Part shown: positions 47,501 through 62,500 of the stretch, in pieces
How the letters are laid out: the number at the start of each line of letters is the position of its first letter
How positions within the stretch are numbered: position 1 is the stretch's first letter
Assembly (NCBI GenBank): GCA_949775045.1
Contig: OX459108.1
Location: 3,272,935 to 3,336,934 of the forward strand
Reading direction: 5' to 3'
Origin: Metridium senile
Taxonomy: Eukaryota; Cnidaria; Anthozoa; Actiniaria; Metridiidae
DNA length: 64,000 nucleotides
Program-made: the position numbers and the translations under genes
The notes under the pieces: generated by a model
What the model was told of the DNA's origin: nothing
The model's input: the letters and a program-made list of their open reading frames with translations, nothing else
Database searches by the model: none

Positions 47501-50500
47501 GGGGAGGGGGGGGGGGGGGGTATGGGACACAATCGTCGAAGTGGCAAGAGTGATCGGTAGTCGATTTTGAAAATATAACCAACAAACGTAGACTTAGTGA
47601 AGCATTTCTTCACTAGGTGTTAAAAAATGACAAGTGCGGCTAATAAGCAAAGCCCATCTGAATGTGCGTATACGCAATATACATATTGCTTATGCTTATA
47701 CAGTCATTTGAAAAGACATTGTCTCTAACCGGCTCCGCGACTACGCGACTAGCCCAAGCGGGATTATGGGTAAAAATCATTGAAGCAATACATTTTTAGC
47801 ACGCGCTATAAAATATGCTGAAATGTGGCGAGTACATGAATGAATGTGTGCCATTGCGTTCTGTGCAAAGAAATAAACCGTTTTATAGAGCGTGGGGATA
47901 TCGACAAGTAAATAGCTACTTCTTCAGTTTTCATGCAGAGGATTTGTGTCATCCAAATCAATCGCCAGCGTAAATCTAATAGAAACAAGGAACTGAGAGC
48001 TCAAGATGTTGATAATATATGCAGCTATAACTGTCTCAGTGATTTCTACCCATACTCCTTTTAGGTCTAGTCGCGTAGTCGCGACGCCGGTCGGCGACAA
48101 CGTTTTTTCAAATATCCTGTATGTTGCTAGCGTGAACCAGGGACTGTAGCTAAACAAATGTCTTATTTTTTGTTCCAGGTCGCATTTTTACAGACTTAGA
48201 TATTTTATGGTCAACGTATGAAGACTATTTCCAATCTTTCAGAGGAATTCGAACGTAAGTTTTACATGTGAAAGTTCTTATTAATCAATCAGTATATTGT
48301 TATAATCATCGTTAAAGTTCATCATTACACACAAACATTTTCATTATTCTCAATAACACTATTGTCACTGAGCATTATCATCATTATCATCGTCACTGTC
48401 ATCATCATTCTTATTGTAGTCATCATATCAACCACTGATCATGATCCTCATGACTATGCGCCTTTTGTCAAATAGTACAGGGATGATAGATAACTAGCTT
48501 GCGTTACATCCGGAATTTTCAGGCTGTAGATAACGTAAAACTGGACTATTGAAGCAAGGATGGTACAGTTGGTTAGTGCGCGGCTTTCGGTGCGAGAGGT
48601 ACCGAGTTCAATTCCCAGTGACCTCACATCCTTGTTTCGACTTCTCTCCTTTCCGTGCAGCTTTAAATAGCTTTGAATACCCGTAAAACGGAGCACTGAT
48701 GGAGAGAGGGAAGTAAAATGAGCGCACCGCCGGCTCTCTGGAAGACTAGCTTCGGCTAAAGGGACTTCCGACGTAAAATACAGTTCTTTACTTAATTACT
48801 TTTTCTTTTTACAAATAGAAGCAAAACATGTACACACGCAGCGTTGACCTGTCGCAGCAGCAAGTCTCACCACCTTGTCACGTGCCTTTAAAAAGCATTC
48901 TACGCACAACCCACATGTTAAACGTTTTCTTTTCGCTCGCAGATATTTGAGACAAAAGAGAGATTACGATGCAGATTTTCAGTCGTTTGCCAATTTGCAA
49001 AGAGGGGCGAGAAACCAGCATTTGGAGATGTTGCTGTTAAGACCTGTAAGTAGAACTAATCATCCTGACCATTAGTCATTTTATTACCAGTACCATAGTG
49101 CTTTACGATAGTTTTTCCTTATTCTCTACTTGCACAATATCCATAATGCCTTTAAATGTGTTTTTTTTTGGTGGATAGTTACAATAGTGCCTATAAAGCG
49201 GTCACCCATTAATCGGTCAACCCCTATGAGGCGGCCACAATAATAAGTCCTAAATCTTTTCCTATACCTATTCTATACCTCTATTCAGCGGCCAACCTCT
49301 ATTAAGCGGCCACTTTGGAAAATCCCCAGGGTGACCGCTTAATAGAGGCACCACTGTATTGTACTTCAAATCAAACCAAATGTAATTCAAATCAAACACA
49401 TTTGAATTACGATATTATATCTCAGTAAACCCAATTGGCCTACCAACCCACCTCCCCCCCCCCCCCCCCCTCCCCCAAAGGGGAGTTGCTTGATGGCGGT
49501 AAAATTAAAGAGACCATTTATTAACACTTAGCCACTGAAAGGAGTAATCTTGTTAAAAGTACAAATTTGACCTGTCGGCATCTCTTTGAGGAGAAGTAAA
49601 TAAAATTAATTTTAATTTTAATTATGATAACGAAATCAAATGATATGAATTATATGAAATTTAAAAGTCAAAAATTATATATAAATTCATATAGTTAATT
49701 CAAATCTTGTTGTCGTTGAAGAAACTAAAAGCTCTACTCCTAATTTATGTACACCAGAATCGTTCTCTCTCATGCCACGAAGGTTTCTCTCCGGGCTATC
49801 CGGTTTTCCTCCCCCCGCAAAAATCAGCCTTGTTCCAATGGTTCTATATTATTTAACATAGAGATTGTGATTGTGAGTGTGCCGAATACCTAAAAAATTA
49901 GTTACTAGCTAGGGAGATTCGGTAACGACTCCCTGTATTTCGACGTAAAACAATGATTTTCTTATACACCTATTTCTAAAATCGTTGTCGCAGAGTCAGC
50001 ACTCTTAAGGCTGCAAAGGATGTCGGTGTTTCATCGTAGTGAACATGGTCAACTCGAGTAGATATTAATTGTTTATTTTTGTACAATTCGATATCTGTAA
50101 CTGAAAATTTAATTATCACCGATAGTTCCCCGATAGTTCCTAATTGAATTTCCTTAATGACGGTTTTAGCACGTTGTAGGTTTACTACAACTGAGAACTG
50201 ACGTATACATGTGTAAAAGCGCCTCCCCTGCCTCCTCCCCTTGGGACACATTTATATCCTTTTTGACGGAAACACAGCTCACAGCATGTGATCATGACAA
50301 GAGAACTATGACGTTTAGAGTTAATCTCTTTTCTTACACAATCCAGAGCTATAAATATTCTTTTGAAAATAATGAAGTAAATCATTTTTATTATTCGTAA
50401 CACCATAAAAATTATATTTTATTATATAAAATCGAAGCTTTTTTATACAGTGTTTATATAAATTGATATTATATGTTTCGATGCGGGGAGAACTATCGGA

Positions 50501-53500
50501 TCCGAGGCATACCCAATATACGTCAGATCTCCATCTTTCGTCGGCAAGTTGTCAAATACGTGAAATTCGATCACATCTATACACAATGACTCCATGAAGT
50601 TGGGTGAGCGTTAGGACAAAGATCGAGCTAATATAAACTTCAAATGAAACGAAAATCTAAAACTTTATCTCGAATCCGAGTCAAAGTAAAGAAAGGTTTT
50701 AAGAAAAGTAGACGATGGAGTGGAAAGTTAATGCCAAGACGTCGTGCATACACTGTGAGTTGTATTCAATTTCACTGGAAACTAGCGAGTAAACTAGTAT
50801 ATGCTGCGTCGGTGTTTGATATAAACGATAGGTAATATAATGAAATTTGTAACACCGTAAAAAATGTTGACGAAGGGTTAAAGCTCGAAACGTCAGTAAT
50901 GTTAAGTCAGCATTTTTTACGGTGTTATACCTTTCTTTATATTACCTTCAATTTCCACTGTTTTGTCGAACAACCTCAGCCTCGATAGTGTGTAATATTT
51001 TCTTTAGAATTTGACTACAGCTTGCAGTAATTTAAGGAATGTACATATTATCAAACAATTGAAAACACACAGAATTCCACGGGCTGTAGTCAAATTCTAA
51101 AGAATATATTAAACGCTGTCGAGGCTGAGGTTGATGGGAGAGAATAGTGAACTTCGACTGTTGAAATCCATTTTTGCAGTAATTCTTGGTTGTATCTGAT
51201 GAATAAATGATGAAGTTGGTAGTCGACGAACACCACGAAATCGCTTTAAGGGTTGTTCTTCTTCGCCGGTATACTCAATCACAAAATCGATTATCAATAT
51301 CAGTCGATAACGATCGATAACATTGGTTGAATATATTGATTATCGATAGAAACCGGTAGCCATTTATTCTGCGAGTAATCGATAATAGCTCTTATCGCAG
51401 ATGAGCTAAGCACGTGAGTTATATGTACGTACATATAATTCAATATCTAATTTATAAATCTGTTTTAAAATATTCATAAATTCAAAGGATGCAATTACAG
51501 GATAAAAGAGAAATGAAAAGGCAGTAAAATGGAAGTTTATATACTTTGGCATGCAGGGTGTTTTTATAGGGTCATCGTTTGTAGCCTTTTAATCATGGTA
51601 TGCATTTAATTTTACCCCATATTGTCTAAATTAGATGTAGACCATTTTGAAAAAGGTCGTAGGTTTCAGAAACATGCGTAACAAAGTGTCTCACTGTCCA
51701 TTGAATATGGTGTTGATTTTTCTACTCTCGTGTGATTTAAATAAGGTCAGGTTTGCTTTACAAAACCTAGTCGAGTAACCCCCCCCCCCCCCCCCCACCC
51801 CCCACCCCCTATAACAATTATAATTTTCTTATAATTTTCTTATAATTTAATTTAATTTAATATAATTTATTATAACCGCCCCCCCCCCCCCCCCCCTCCC
51901 CTTGTACTCATCATTTACTCTTCTGGCCAATGATTTAAAAAAATATATTGAATAACCAATCATCTATCTTGTTTCAGATTCAACACGTGACAGACTACGA
52001 TAGAATTTTATCCAATCTGCTGGACAAGACTCCCCCGGATCATCCTGACCGAGAGGACTTGGAACACGCTGCCACCAATTTTAGACGAGTGAGTAAAGTG
52101 TGACGTCATTTCGAAATTTATCTGTTTGTTTTTAAATAATAGACCTCTTTACCTTCCTTGTTTGTTGTCCCATTTCAGATCACGTGATGCTACCCTTTTG
52201 AATTGCTTCTTTTACATGTAAATGATATAACACGTTCATCATAAAAATAACAATTCTCAAGGGAATGACATGCGGTCTGAAATGGGCAATTTGCATACGG
52301 AGGTAAAGAGGTCTATGCCCCACAACGTGTGGTTTTACATGTCTCAAGCAGAACAAAATGAAATGAAAAGGAATCACACATAACTGAGATGTTCCAGTAA
52401 CCGTCGTAACATTTATTTTCCAGATCGTTAGGGAAAGAGAAGATGAGATTGTCGCTTTTGAAAATGAGGTAAAGTTCTTGTTTCTTTTTCGCATATAAAT
52501 GTTCCTGCAAAATTCACCTGTTATCATTATTTCTTGTCACGCAACCAATCCAGTCACGTAGCTTGTAACACAACACAACGTCACGCAACCATCACGACTA
52601 CATCCTGCACGCATGGTAAGACACTCAAGGTGTTGTTTATGGAAATATGGAAAACATGTTTATGGAAAACAAAAACATAAAGTACGGTTTAGGGATCTTG
52701 AACCACCGAAACCTAAAATCCCATAACCCCTTTCGGTCTCAACATTAGGCTTTTTTAATGAATTTGTTATACGCCTGTTTCGCGATCAAAGCTACAATAG
52801 AGTCTTCACTCCGAAGCCTGCAAAGGATGGCGGTATTTTTTCTCTATTCCGTCACAACATATACTCGCGAGTGACAATGGGTTACTGGTTCCTCGTACTC
52901 GCGAGTGAATGGTACTTTACTCGTGGCTCGTTCCTAGCCTCGTACTCGCGAGTGAATGGTACTTTACTTGTCCCTCGTACTCGCGAGTGAATGGTACTTT
53001 ACTTGTCCCTCGTACTCGCGAGTAAATGGTACTTTATTCGTGGCTCGTTCCTAGCCTCGTACTCGCGAGTGAATGGTACTTTACTCGTGGCTCGTTCCTA
53101 GCCTCGTACTTGCTAGTGAATGGTACTTTACTCGTGGCCAGTACTGTATGACTATAACAAGATGGTGCAATGGTAGATCATGAAACAAATTTCGTGCAAA
53201 AAAAAGAGTAGCAAGCGTTTCGTTTGGAGGACGAGAAAAAGTTGTTCTTTGAAAGCTATGTTACCGATATGGCTGCGCGAAATCTAAGACGACTGCAAAA
53301 AATGGAGGTGGGGGTGGGGAGACTCGTCTTGGGTTTCGCGCGGCTATATCTGTAACACAGCTATCCCATAACAACGTTTTCGCGTTCCCAAAAAAGAAAC
53401 GCTTGCTATGCAGGCTAGACACTCTGTTCTGTGTTGTTCGATTTGTTTAATGTTAAAAATCTTGACCTTTTCGCATCCCAATTTGATGTGGTGGAACTTT

Positions 53501-56500
53501 GATACGTCTTGCGCCTAGACCACTAGAGCGCAAACACTTTATCCATGAAATAGAATAAAATTGCTACTGTGGAATAGAGCGCAAACACTATATCCATGAA
53601 ATAAAATATAATTGTTACTGTGAAATATAGAGCGCAAACACTATATCCATGAAATAGAATAAAATTGCTACTGTGGAATAGAGCGCAAACACTATATCCA
53701 TGAAATAAAATAAAATTCCTACTGTGGAATAGAGCGCAAACACATATATATCCATCAAATAAAATAAAATTGAAACTATTCGATATTGTGAATTGGGATA
53801 TAAATAGCAATGCCAGTAACAATAGAAATGAAAATAACTATAATATGTTAGCACAATAACTACAACATTTACAATGTCTCCAACAATAACAGTGGCAACT
53901 AAAAATATATTGATTATCAAAACTGAAGAGGTGCCCTCTAAACCTGGTGATCAACTCAGAAGGAATAGGCTTTTTGCAACAACTGGTCACGTGACCCTAC
54001 CTATTTTAAATCGAGCAGCAGTGTCAAAATGAATATCAGAAATGAAAAGAGCACCTCCATATTAGTAAGAAGCCAAAGTTTTAGCTCGTAATTTCTATTT
54101 ATTTTATTTTTGACTTTATTAGGGTGCTTAAACACATAATAATGTTGAGCATAGGAGAAATGGCATTAAATATATATATATATATATATATAATTCAGTA
54201 TTTATAAGGATTTGTATGGGAAATATGCTCTGTTGGGCAAATATTGAATTTTAAATTAAATGCCATTTCCCTCGTGTTACATTTTATAAGCTGTTTGATA
54301 TAAAAGGGGTAGGGTCACGTGACCTGTTGTTGCAAACGGCCTATTCCCAACAAAACTTGACAACTAACAGATCTCTAAAACCCTTGTTCCCTAAAACCCC
54401 TGGGAGGGGCTCGCTAAAATAAAACTAGACACTATCTAAGCTAGACTATCTTGAATTCTTGTATTATTGTGAACCAAAACAATCAGCCGCAAAACAATTC
54501 CAAATATTTCAAGGCAGTCCAACCATGAAACAAACTTAACCCATCCCATTGACCTTACGACAGAAAAGTACGTGATAGCGTACACCAAACTTACCCAACT
54601 CTAAAATTCGTGATGTCGTTTTAAACTCTTAGATATCATCTTTCAGATTACGTCTCAGCCAGATCGCGTGCTCAGATTAATCGTGATCAGCCAAACACAA
54701 TCGTTTATTGAATTCTCAGCAAGTCTCATACCAGTTTACTTCAGAATTCTGTCGCAATTCTGGCCGTTTTGAAGCGATTTTGGTCGGTGGAGCGTTTGGT
54801 TTTGATATCAAAAGCAAATGATATTTTTCGCTTTTGTTAGAATCCAAGGAGTTTGACAAATACAGTTGCTATATCTAAAGCCTTTGATAAGTTTATGATC
54901 GAAGTGCTTCACGTTTTCAACAAGTATTGGAGATGATATTGCCTTTATTATCTATAATGTGCTTCTAAAGGACACCGTGACTGCAGCTTATTCAAGTTTT
55001 ACAAAACTTTATTGACTCACGGGAATGTAGTTTTGGTTCTTTGTTTCGTTACTATACAACACAACAACTTGACCTGTCATAATTGCCATTCGAAATTGAC
55101 ATTGAATGGTGCGAACTAAACTGTTATATTCAATGCAATATGGTCGTCAAGATGGATAGCGACGAAGTATTCGCGTCACAAAATCCAACATCGACTCAAC
55201 TGGCGTTTAGTATTTTACCTTGGACGTTTCTACTACCGTACATTGACGATCTTGGTATCGATCCTGTTCTTAATGCCCAACGGGTAAGGACAGTACGAAA
55301 ATTATAGTACTTATATATGCCGTCTTGAATTGACTCGGAAGCAATTAAAGTATTTATCACGATTGTAGTAATAATTTTAATATTTATTGACTTCTAAAGC
55401 GACAATAGTTGATCGTAGTGTTGGTATTGTCATGCTAATTTGCCAACCATTTTCACAATAGATTTTTTAATTTTCTTTGTTTTAATAACAATGGTTGGTT
55501 GGCAAAACCATAACAAACTACGTCACTGTACGTCCACCTATAGGTAAGCGTAGTGTTTACAAGTGTTGGTATTGTTATATTAATTTGCCAACCATTTCAA
55601 TAATGGATTTTTTACTTTTCGTTGTTTTAATAACAATGGTTGGTTGACAAAACCAAAACAAAATAAGTCACTTTACATTCATGATCACCCATATAGGTCA
55701 GCGTAGTGTTTACAAGTGTTGGTATTGTGATGTTAATTTGCCAACCATTTTCTCAATAGATTTGTTAATTTTCTTTGTTTTAATAACAATGGTTGGTTGG
55801 CAAAACCATAACAAACTACGTCACTGTACGTCCACCTATAGGTAAGCGTAATGTTTACAAGTGTTGGTATTGTGATGCTAATTTGCCAACCATTTTAACA
55901 ATAGATTTTTTAATTTTCTTTGTTTTAATAACAATGGTTGGTTGGCAAAACCATAACAAACTACGTCACTGTACGTCCACCTATAGGTAAGCGTAGTGTT
56001 TACAAGTGTTGGTATTGTGATGCTAATTTGCCAACCATTTTAACAATAGATTTTTTAATTTTCTTTGTTTTAATAACAATGGTTGGTTGGCAAAACCATA
56101 ACAAACTACGTCACTGTACGTCCACCTATAGGTAAGCGTAGTGTTTACAAGTGTTGGTATTGTTATATTAATTTGCCAACCATTTCAACAATGGATTTTT
56201 TACTTTTCGTTGTTTTAATAACAATGGTTGGTTGACAAAACCAAAACAAAATAAGTCACTTTACATTCATGATCACCCATATAGGTCAGCGTAGTGTTTG
56301 CAAGTGTTGGTATTGTGATGTTAATTTGCCAACCAAATTTTGCTCTGCAGAGTATCAATTAAGTTTTACAGTATATTATAAATAAAGAATCCCGTGCTTA
56401 TGCGTGCTTTTTGGGCTACAATTTGTTTATAAAAAGCAATAATGTATACGTGTTAATCATATTCTTGCTGTCGCTGCTGTTAGTCCTGATGGCAACACGT

Positions 56501-59500
56501 ACTTCAATCTGCATATTCGTTCTTTTCCCCCTGCTGTTTCTTTCTTATGCTATTCAGTAATTCGTGCATTCAGTGTAATTCTTTTATTTACTGAATCAGC
56601 CATCGTACCCATCCATCCATCAAGAATTGATTCATTAATTTATCCATTTATTCACTCATTAATCCATCCATCCTCCCATCCATTCATTTATTCATCTTTC
56701 CATCCATTCATCTATTTATCTTTTCATCCATTCATCCATTTATCTTTTCATCCATTCATCCATTTATCTTTTCATCCATCCATCAATTCATTAATGTATT
56801 TATACATTCATCAATCCATTCATCCATCCATTCATAAATATATTCATCCATTCATTTACCCATCCATGCATCTATTCATTCATCCATCCATTCGTCAATC
56901 CATTCATTAATGTATTCATACATTCATATATCCATCCATCCATCCATCCTTTCATTAATGTATTCATTCATTCATTCATTCATCCATCCATTCATCAATC
57001 TATTCATTCATCCATCCATTTATTCTCTTCCATAACACATGTACACTACTGCTAGTATTAGTACTTTTAGGTTGATCATTGTTTTTGTTGTTATTCTACA
57101 GGTAAAGATCAACCAAGTCCAGGACAAGTTTCCACACGATAATCTTGGCATCACCGATGCTGAAGTCATACCGGTAAGAACAAGTCAATTGCATAATTAA
57201 AGAGCCCCTTGCAGGGGGAGGGGGAGTTTAATGCTCCCATGTTCCCCTGATCTTTTTGCGTTTACTCCCTTGTTCCCCATAAGTAAAATAACTGTTTCTT
57301 TAAATAAAATTCCTTATAAAAAAAAAACTATTGTTTTTTCATATTTTGTTCCCTTGTTCTTTGAAAATATTTTAATTGGCAGTATTCCTTGTTCCCTGAA
57401 AAAAATGCCATTGTTGCCTAAAATCGATCCCCGGGAGGCCGGGGCTCATTAAAGACCTATGGTCACTTACCAGCATGCACTGCGCGAAAGACTGGATTTC
57501 GTGGACCATGACAATCGCACATTCAGACATTTTGATATCTTTTAATATGTGAGTGGGTGTTTACGCTCTTACTAAATCGTTTAGCGTTTTGTTTTGTTTG
57601 TTTTCTCGTAATACGACTGACTGCGAATGAATTCTAACACTTAAATCAAATCATTTTGATATCTTTTAATATGTGAGTGGGTGTTTACTAAATCGTTTAG
57701 CATTTTGTCATACATTCTTTATCATGCAGCACTACCAAAGTTAGCACGCCGGGAGAAAATAGTCCCAACGTTCTACAGCGCGACGCGCAAAAGTATGACC
57801 ACATTTAATGTATTGGCATACTTCTATGCACGGGAGTTTGTACTTTAAACAGACACATTTGATGTGAAGTTGTTTGATTTTACCGAATAAGGCGTGTAAA
57901 AACTCGTTTCGCAGCATAAAGTCCGTGCATAGAAGTATGCGAATGTATTAAAAGTGGTCATACTTTTCCGCATCGCGCTGTAAAACAGATGCAAACTTCT
58001 AGCTACGTAAAAGATTATAAAATATTCAAAGAATGAACGTCGCTTTTGCGTTGACGTACATTCTGTTGTGATTTTCATTAGCGTGACAATAACGTGACGC
58101 GAAATCTATTTTCTCATGGATTTTTAAGATGCGGTTTGTCGTACGTAAGCATTTACGTAAAAATATTTGCACTTTGAACTAAGTAACAAGACTAAAGGAA
58201 CCGACGGACATACTTCTCTTACACTTGATTACAGCTCAGTCTGGTCTCGCAACCGCAGTTTACACCTAATTAAAAAAGGTTTGAAGAGGCAAACGGCGTT
58301 TGACGATTGGTGATTGCACGACCGAAAGGAACTGTGGGTAATACGAATTGCTTCTTATTCCTTTCTAAATTGACCTTAGATGGGTGTCTTGAAGGTTTTG
58401 CTCAACGGTGGAGGCATTGTTTGGGTAATGAAGAAAGCAATAAGAAAAAATTCGTATTACCCACAGTTCCTTTCGGTCGTGCAATCACCAATCGCCGTTC
58501 GCCCTTTCAACCCTTTTGGAATTATGTGTATGTCGTGTGCATCATACCTTACGGCCCGTTTATAATATCAATTTTGTCCAGGGACAAGAGCGGCGATTTC
58601 AATGGCGACTTTATCGCATTTTGAAACGGTGCAACTTTGACCGCAACTTGCTGCGATTTTCTGTTTCAAAATATTCGAGCGGGAGGGGGGTGGGGGAGAG
58701 GTTTGCTGCGTTTAGCATGATTACACTGCGTAGAGGGATATGATGAATCCTCTTTTGTTTGCCTGTGGGGGCGGGGCGTGGGGTGAATTCTAGTCAGACA
58801 GACAGACCGAATTTTGACATTCGTCTATTTTATGATTTAAATAACATAACATGTATATTTAGTAAAATATTCATTAATTATTTATAATCAAACCATTTCG
58901 TGTATTTCATGTTTGTAGCGATACCGTTTGAATGCGGCAAGAAGGCGGTCAGCCCCATCTGCAGTACTTAAAGCCGCTTTGGTCCCTAAACCTCATCTAG
59001 CACTAGTTAGAGGGTGAGTAGAAACTAGTAATATACACCTATTTCAAAAATCGTTGTCGCAGCCGAAGCTACAGTCCACACTCTGAAGCCTGCAAAGGAT
59101 GTCGGTAATATGAACATAATTTGTGATTTATTCATCATCTACGACTGTAACTAGTGTTATGGTCATACAACACAAACACGTCCATTGTTTTTCTTTCTTT
59201 TAATATTAGATGGATGAAAACTTCACATAAGTGATTTATAGATGGATTCTAGCATAAAAAATGAAAAATAAATATAATAGCAAAATACTAGACGCTCTAG
59301 GAGCGTGAAGTCGGGCTAGTCATAAAATCAACACAGGAGGCTAAACAATTCTGAGTTGGGCTTCCTGTGTTCATTCGCAAAGCATCATGGGGCCTATACG
59401 CGACATGACAGATAGATACATACAATCATACATACATTGACTAAAAGGTAAACCTAGAGTCGGGCCCTCTAGCCCGACTAATAAGTTATTATGTATCGAA

Positions 59501-62500
59501 CAAAAATTTATTAGTATAAATGCAGAATGGTGGAGAAATTCACACTATTTCTCAAAAATCACCTACAGCGTTTCTCGTGCTTTTGGAAATAAGACATTTT
59601 TAAAGATAATCACTTGTGTATTTATTCTAAAGCAATTATCCACCTCAGGCTCAGTGAATATCGGTGCATAATAACCTAGATCTCTGCTCGGTTGGTTATT
59701 ATTCACCGATATTATATTCACTTTTCCTCCGGCGAAATTGTTTTTTAATTATCACACGTTACAATCAATATCCACCTCAGGCTCAGTGAATATCGGTGAG
59801 TAATAACCTGGACCTTTGCTCGGTTATTATTTACCGATGTTATATATTCACTTTTCCTCAGCGAATTTTTTTTTTTTTTAATTATTACAATGTTGGCTCT
59901 GGTCACGTATCTCGTGTACGACGTGCCGTCGGGTCAACTTTCTTAGTCACGTTATCGGTCTGGTTACTGAATTTGTACCCTGCGAGCAGAGGGTCCTTTC
60001 TCTTACCTACAATGTAGAACGACGAGACATTCCTCGTCGTTCCAGGTAAGAGAGAAAGAAATCTCTGCTCGCAGGGTACTGAATTTGTTGCTATAGGAAC
60101 GACCACAGCAAAATAAAGACATACTAGAATTCAAATACAGTTCAATGTTTATAAAGGAAGGAAGGCTGGCTCAAAGACCGGCGAAACCTCTAGAAATACT
60201 TGCTATTTAGTGCCCCTTGGCTGTAGTTTTAAGAGCGTTGACAGCCTTCGAGTGTCGTTTTCAGTAGTACTCCAGTCTCACGTTATCTATCACCGCTGTA
60301 CCATTTGACAAAAGGCGCATCTGCACAGGCTAAGCCTTGATTTGTTGTAAAAATATTCACAAATTCCAAGCAAAGCACGAAAAAATGTTACCGCTTAATT
60401 GAATTTACTCTGAATTGAGACTATTCTTGTGCAAATACGCCTTTTGTCAAATAGTACAGCGGTGCTAGATACTTGAAACTGCTCTATTAATTGATCACTG
60501 TTTTGCTACATGTATTTATTTGAAGAAAATGTCTCATCATTACTATGATCATTATTATCATCATAATCATAATCGCCATCCTCATTATTTTATCATCATC
60601 ATTACACTATCACCACCATCAGTATCACCATCATCAGTATCACCATCACCACTATCACCATCATCATCATGGTGTTTACTATCATCATTAACATTGTTAT
60701 AGTGAAAATATATTCTGATATTTTGTTGGACGGGTTTATTTTTTTCTACAGTTTTCCACTAGATGGTGGTAGTCTTAAATTTAAACCAGATAGTTAAAGT
60801 ATTCTGATTATTTTATTTGACCTTTTTTCTACAGTTTTCCACTAGAGGGTGGTAGTCTTAAACTCAAACCAGACGGTACTCCAGAGACCCCACCTCCTCC
60901 TCGCCACTATGTACAGGAAGGAAGCGCACAAGTAACTACAGTAAGTAACCATAGCAACAAATGTAAACATTGTCCTTATATAAAACACTGGATCTAACGT
61001 TGATATTTGGTTATTTCAGGGAGTTTCGACGCAAGAAAGGCATTTGTTTTTGTTGAGTGATTTGCTGTTCATTGCCAAACCCAAGTAAGTAGCAAAGGTT
61101 ATTAACCGAGTTTGAGGTCTGTACGGGAAAATATCACACAAAGGTCTTGACAGTACGGAACGAGCGCAGCGAGGTCCGTACAAAAAGACCGAGGCCTGAT
61201 ATTTTTCCGTTCAGATCGAACAAGCGAGGTTAATAAATCGTTTACTACATGGCCTTTTTTGCTTAGCGATATAGTTCAGCATCACGTAATTTTAATAGTG
61301 CATTTGAGATTTAATGAAATCCCATAATGCTTATCGGCCTTAGATCAACCAGATTGTCAACGTTGATTAAAACAGGTGTATTGCAACTTGTCTTACAAAT
61401 AAAGATTTCACAAATAAATTCCGTTTTAGATCTGCTGCGACATTTAAGTTAAAACATCGTATTCGAGTCAGCGAGCTTTGGTTGTCGAACTGTGTCGATG
61501 ACGTCTGCGATTCAAGACCTGTCGATAAATCGTTTGTTATCGGTTGGCCTACTACCAACTTTGTCTTTACATTTAGGTTGGTATAGTATTATAGACTTAA
61601 TCAGCTTACGCGTTGCTATGTACACCCAATTCAAAACCACTGGGAATAAAAACCTATGTTCCAAAAATATTCCACGTGATGTCGAAATACATAAAACAAA
61701 GAATCTTATTACCAAAAGATTTGAATTGGGTGGAAACATACATAGCAACGTGTTAGCCGATTTGGTTTATTGATATTGCATTACACCACTAGTGCCGACA
61801 CTAGTGCGTTACCTTCCTTGGGTTATACTTTTGTGTTTGTCTCTTGCGTGACTTACAGTTACATCTATTTCACAAGAGTTGTTTTCTGTAATTTTCTGTG
61901 TTTGTATATTTTTTTTGTATGTTTGTTTGTTTGTCTATTTGTTTGTTTATTTGTTTGTATGTCTGTTTGTTTGTCTGTTTGTTTGTTTGTTTGTCTGTGT
62001 TTTTGTATTTCCATTTTTTTTTTTGCTGTATGTTTGTTTGTTTGTCTATTGGTTTGTCTGTCTGTTTGTATATTTGTCTGCCTGTCTGTTTGTTTGTTTG
62101 ATTGATTGCCTGTATCTCACAACATAGTATACTTAATACAAAAATGTCATCGTATTTTAATATTTGTTATATCATTATTGTAAATGTAATTATACGTGTG
62201 AATAAGCAAAACTCTAAAGTCTGATTGTTTCCTTGTTTGTTTTTCTGTCTGTCTGTCTGTTTGCTTGTTTGTTTGTTTGTTTGTTTGTGTCTCTGCCCTC
62301 TTATATAAACACGGTAGCCAGCCAATCAGAAGGCGCGTAGTATCTCAAATATATACATGACTCGTATCACACTCATAATCTCTCTGGTTTATTTATAGTA
62401 CGGCAGAGGAACGCGATTCATGGTATTCTGCACTAAACAAGTAAGTCAAGTGTTAACACTTACACTCTCGACACTGTTAAACTTGCAGCTACTTTCTTTA

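Noticed and set aside
58307..58743. 105-codon and overlapping frames
   Set aside because: Lie across the inverted repeats at 58,296-58,497; no domain and no consistent splice phases with exons 10 or 11.
61500..61773. 93-codon frame beginning MSMTSAIQDL
   Set aside because: Out of phase with the real PH exon at 61,430-61,576, then continues through an intronic inverted repeat.
61770..62127. Cys/Leu/Val/Phe-rich frames resembling a membrane protein
   Set aside because: GTTT/GTCT tetranucleotide repeat read in three frames gives equally long hydrophobic strings.
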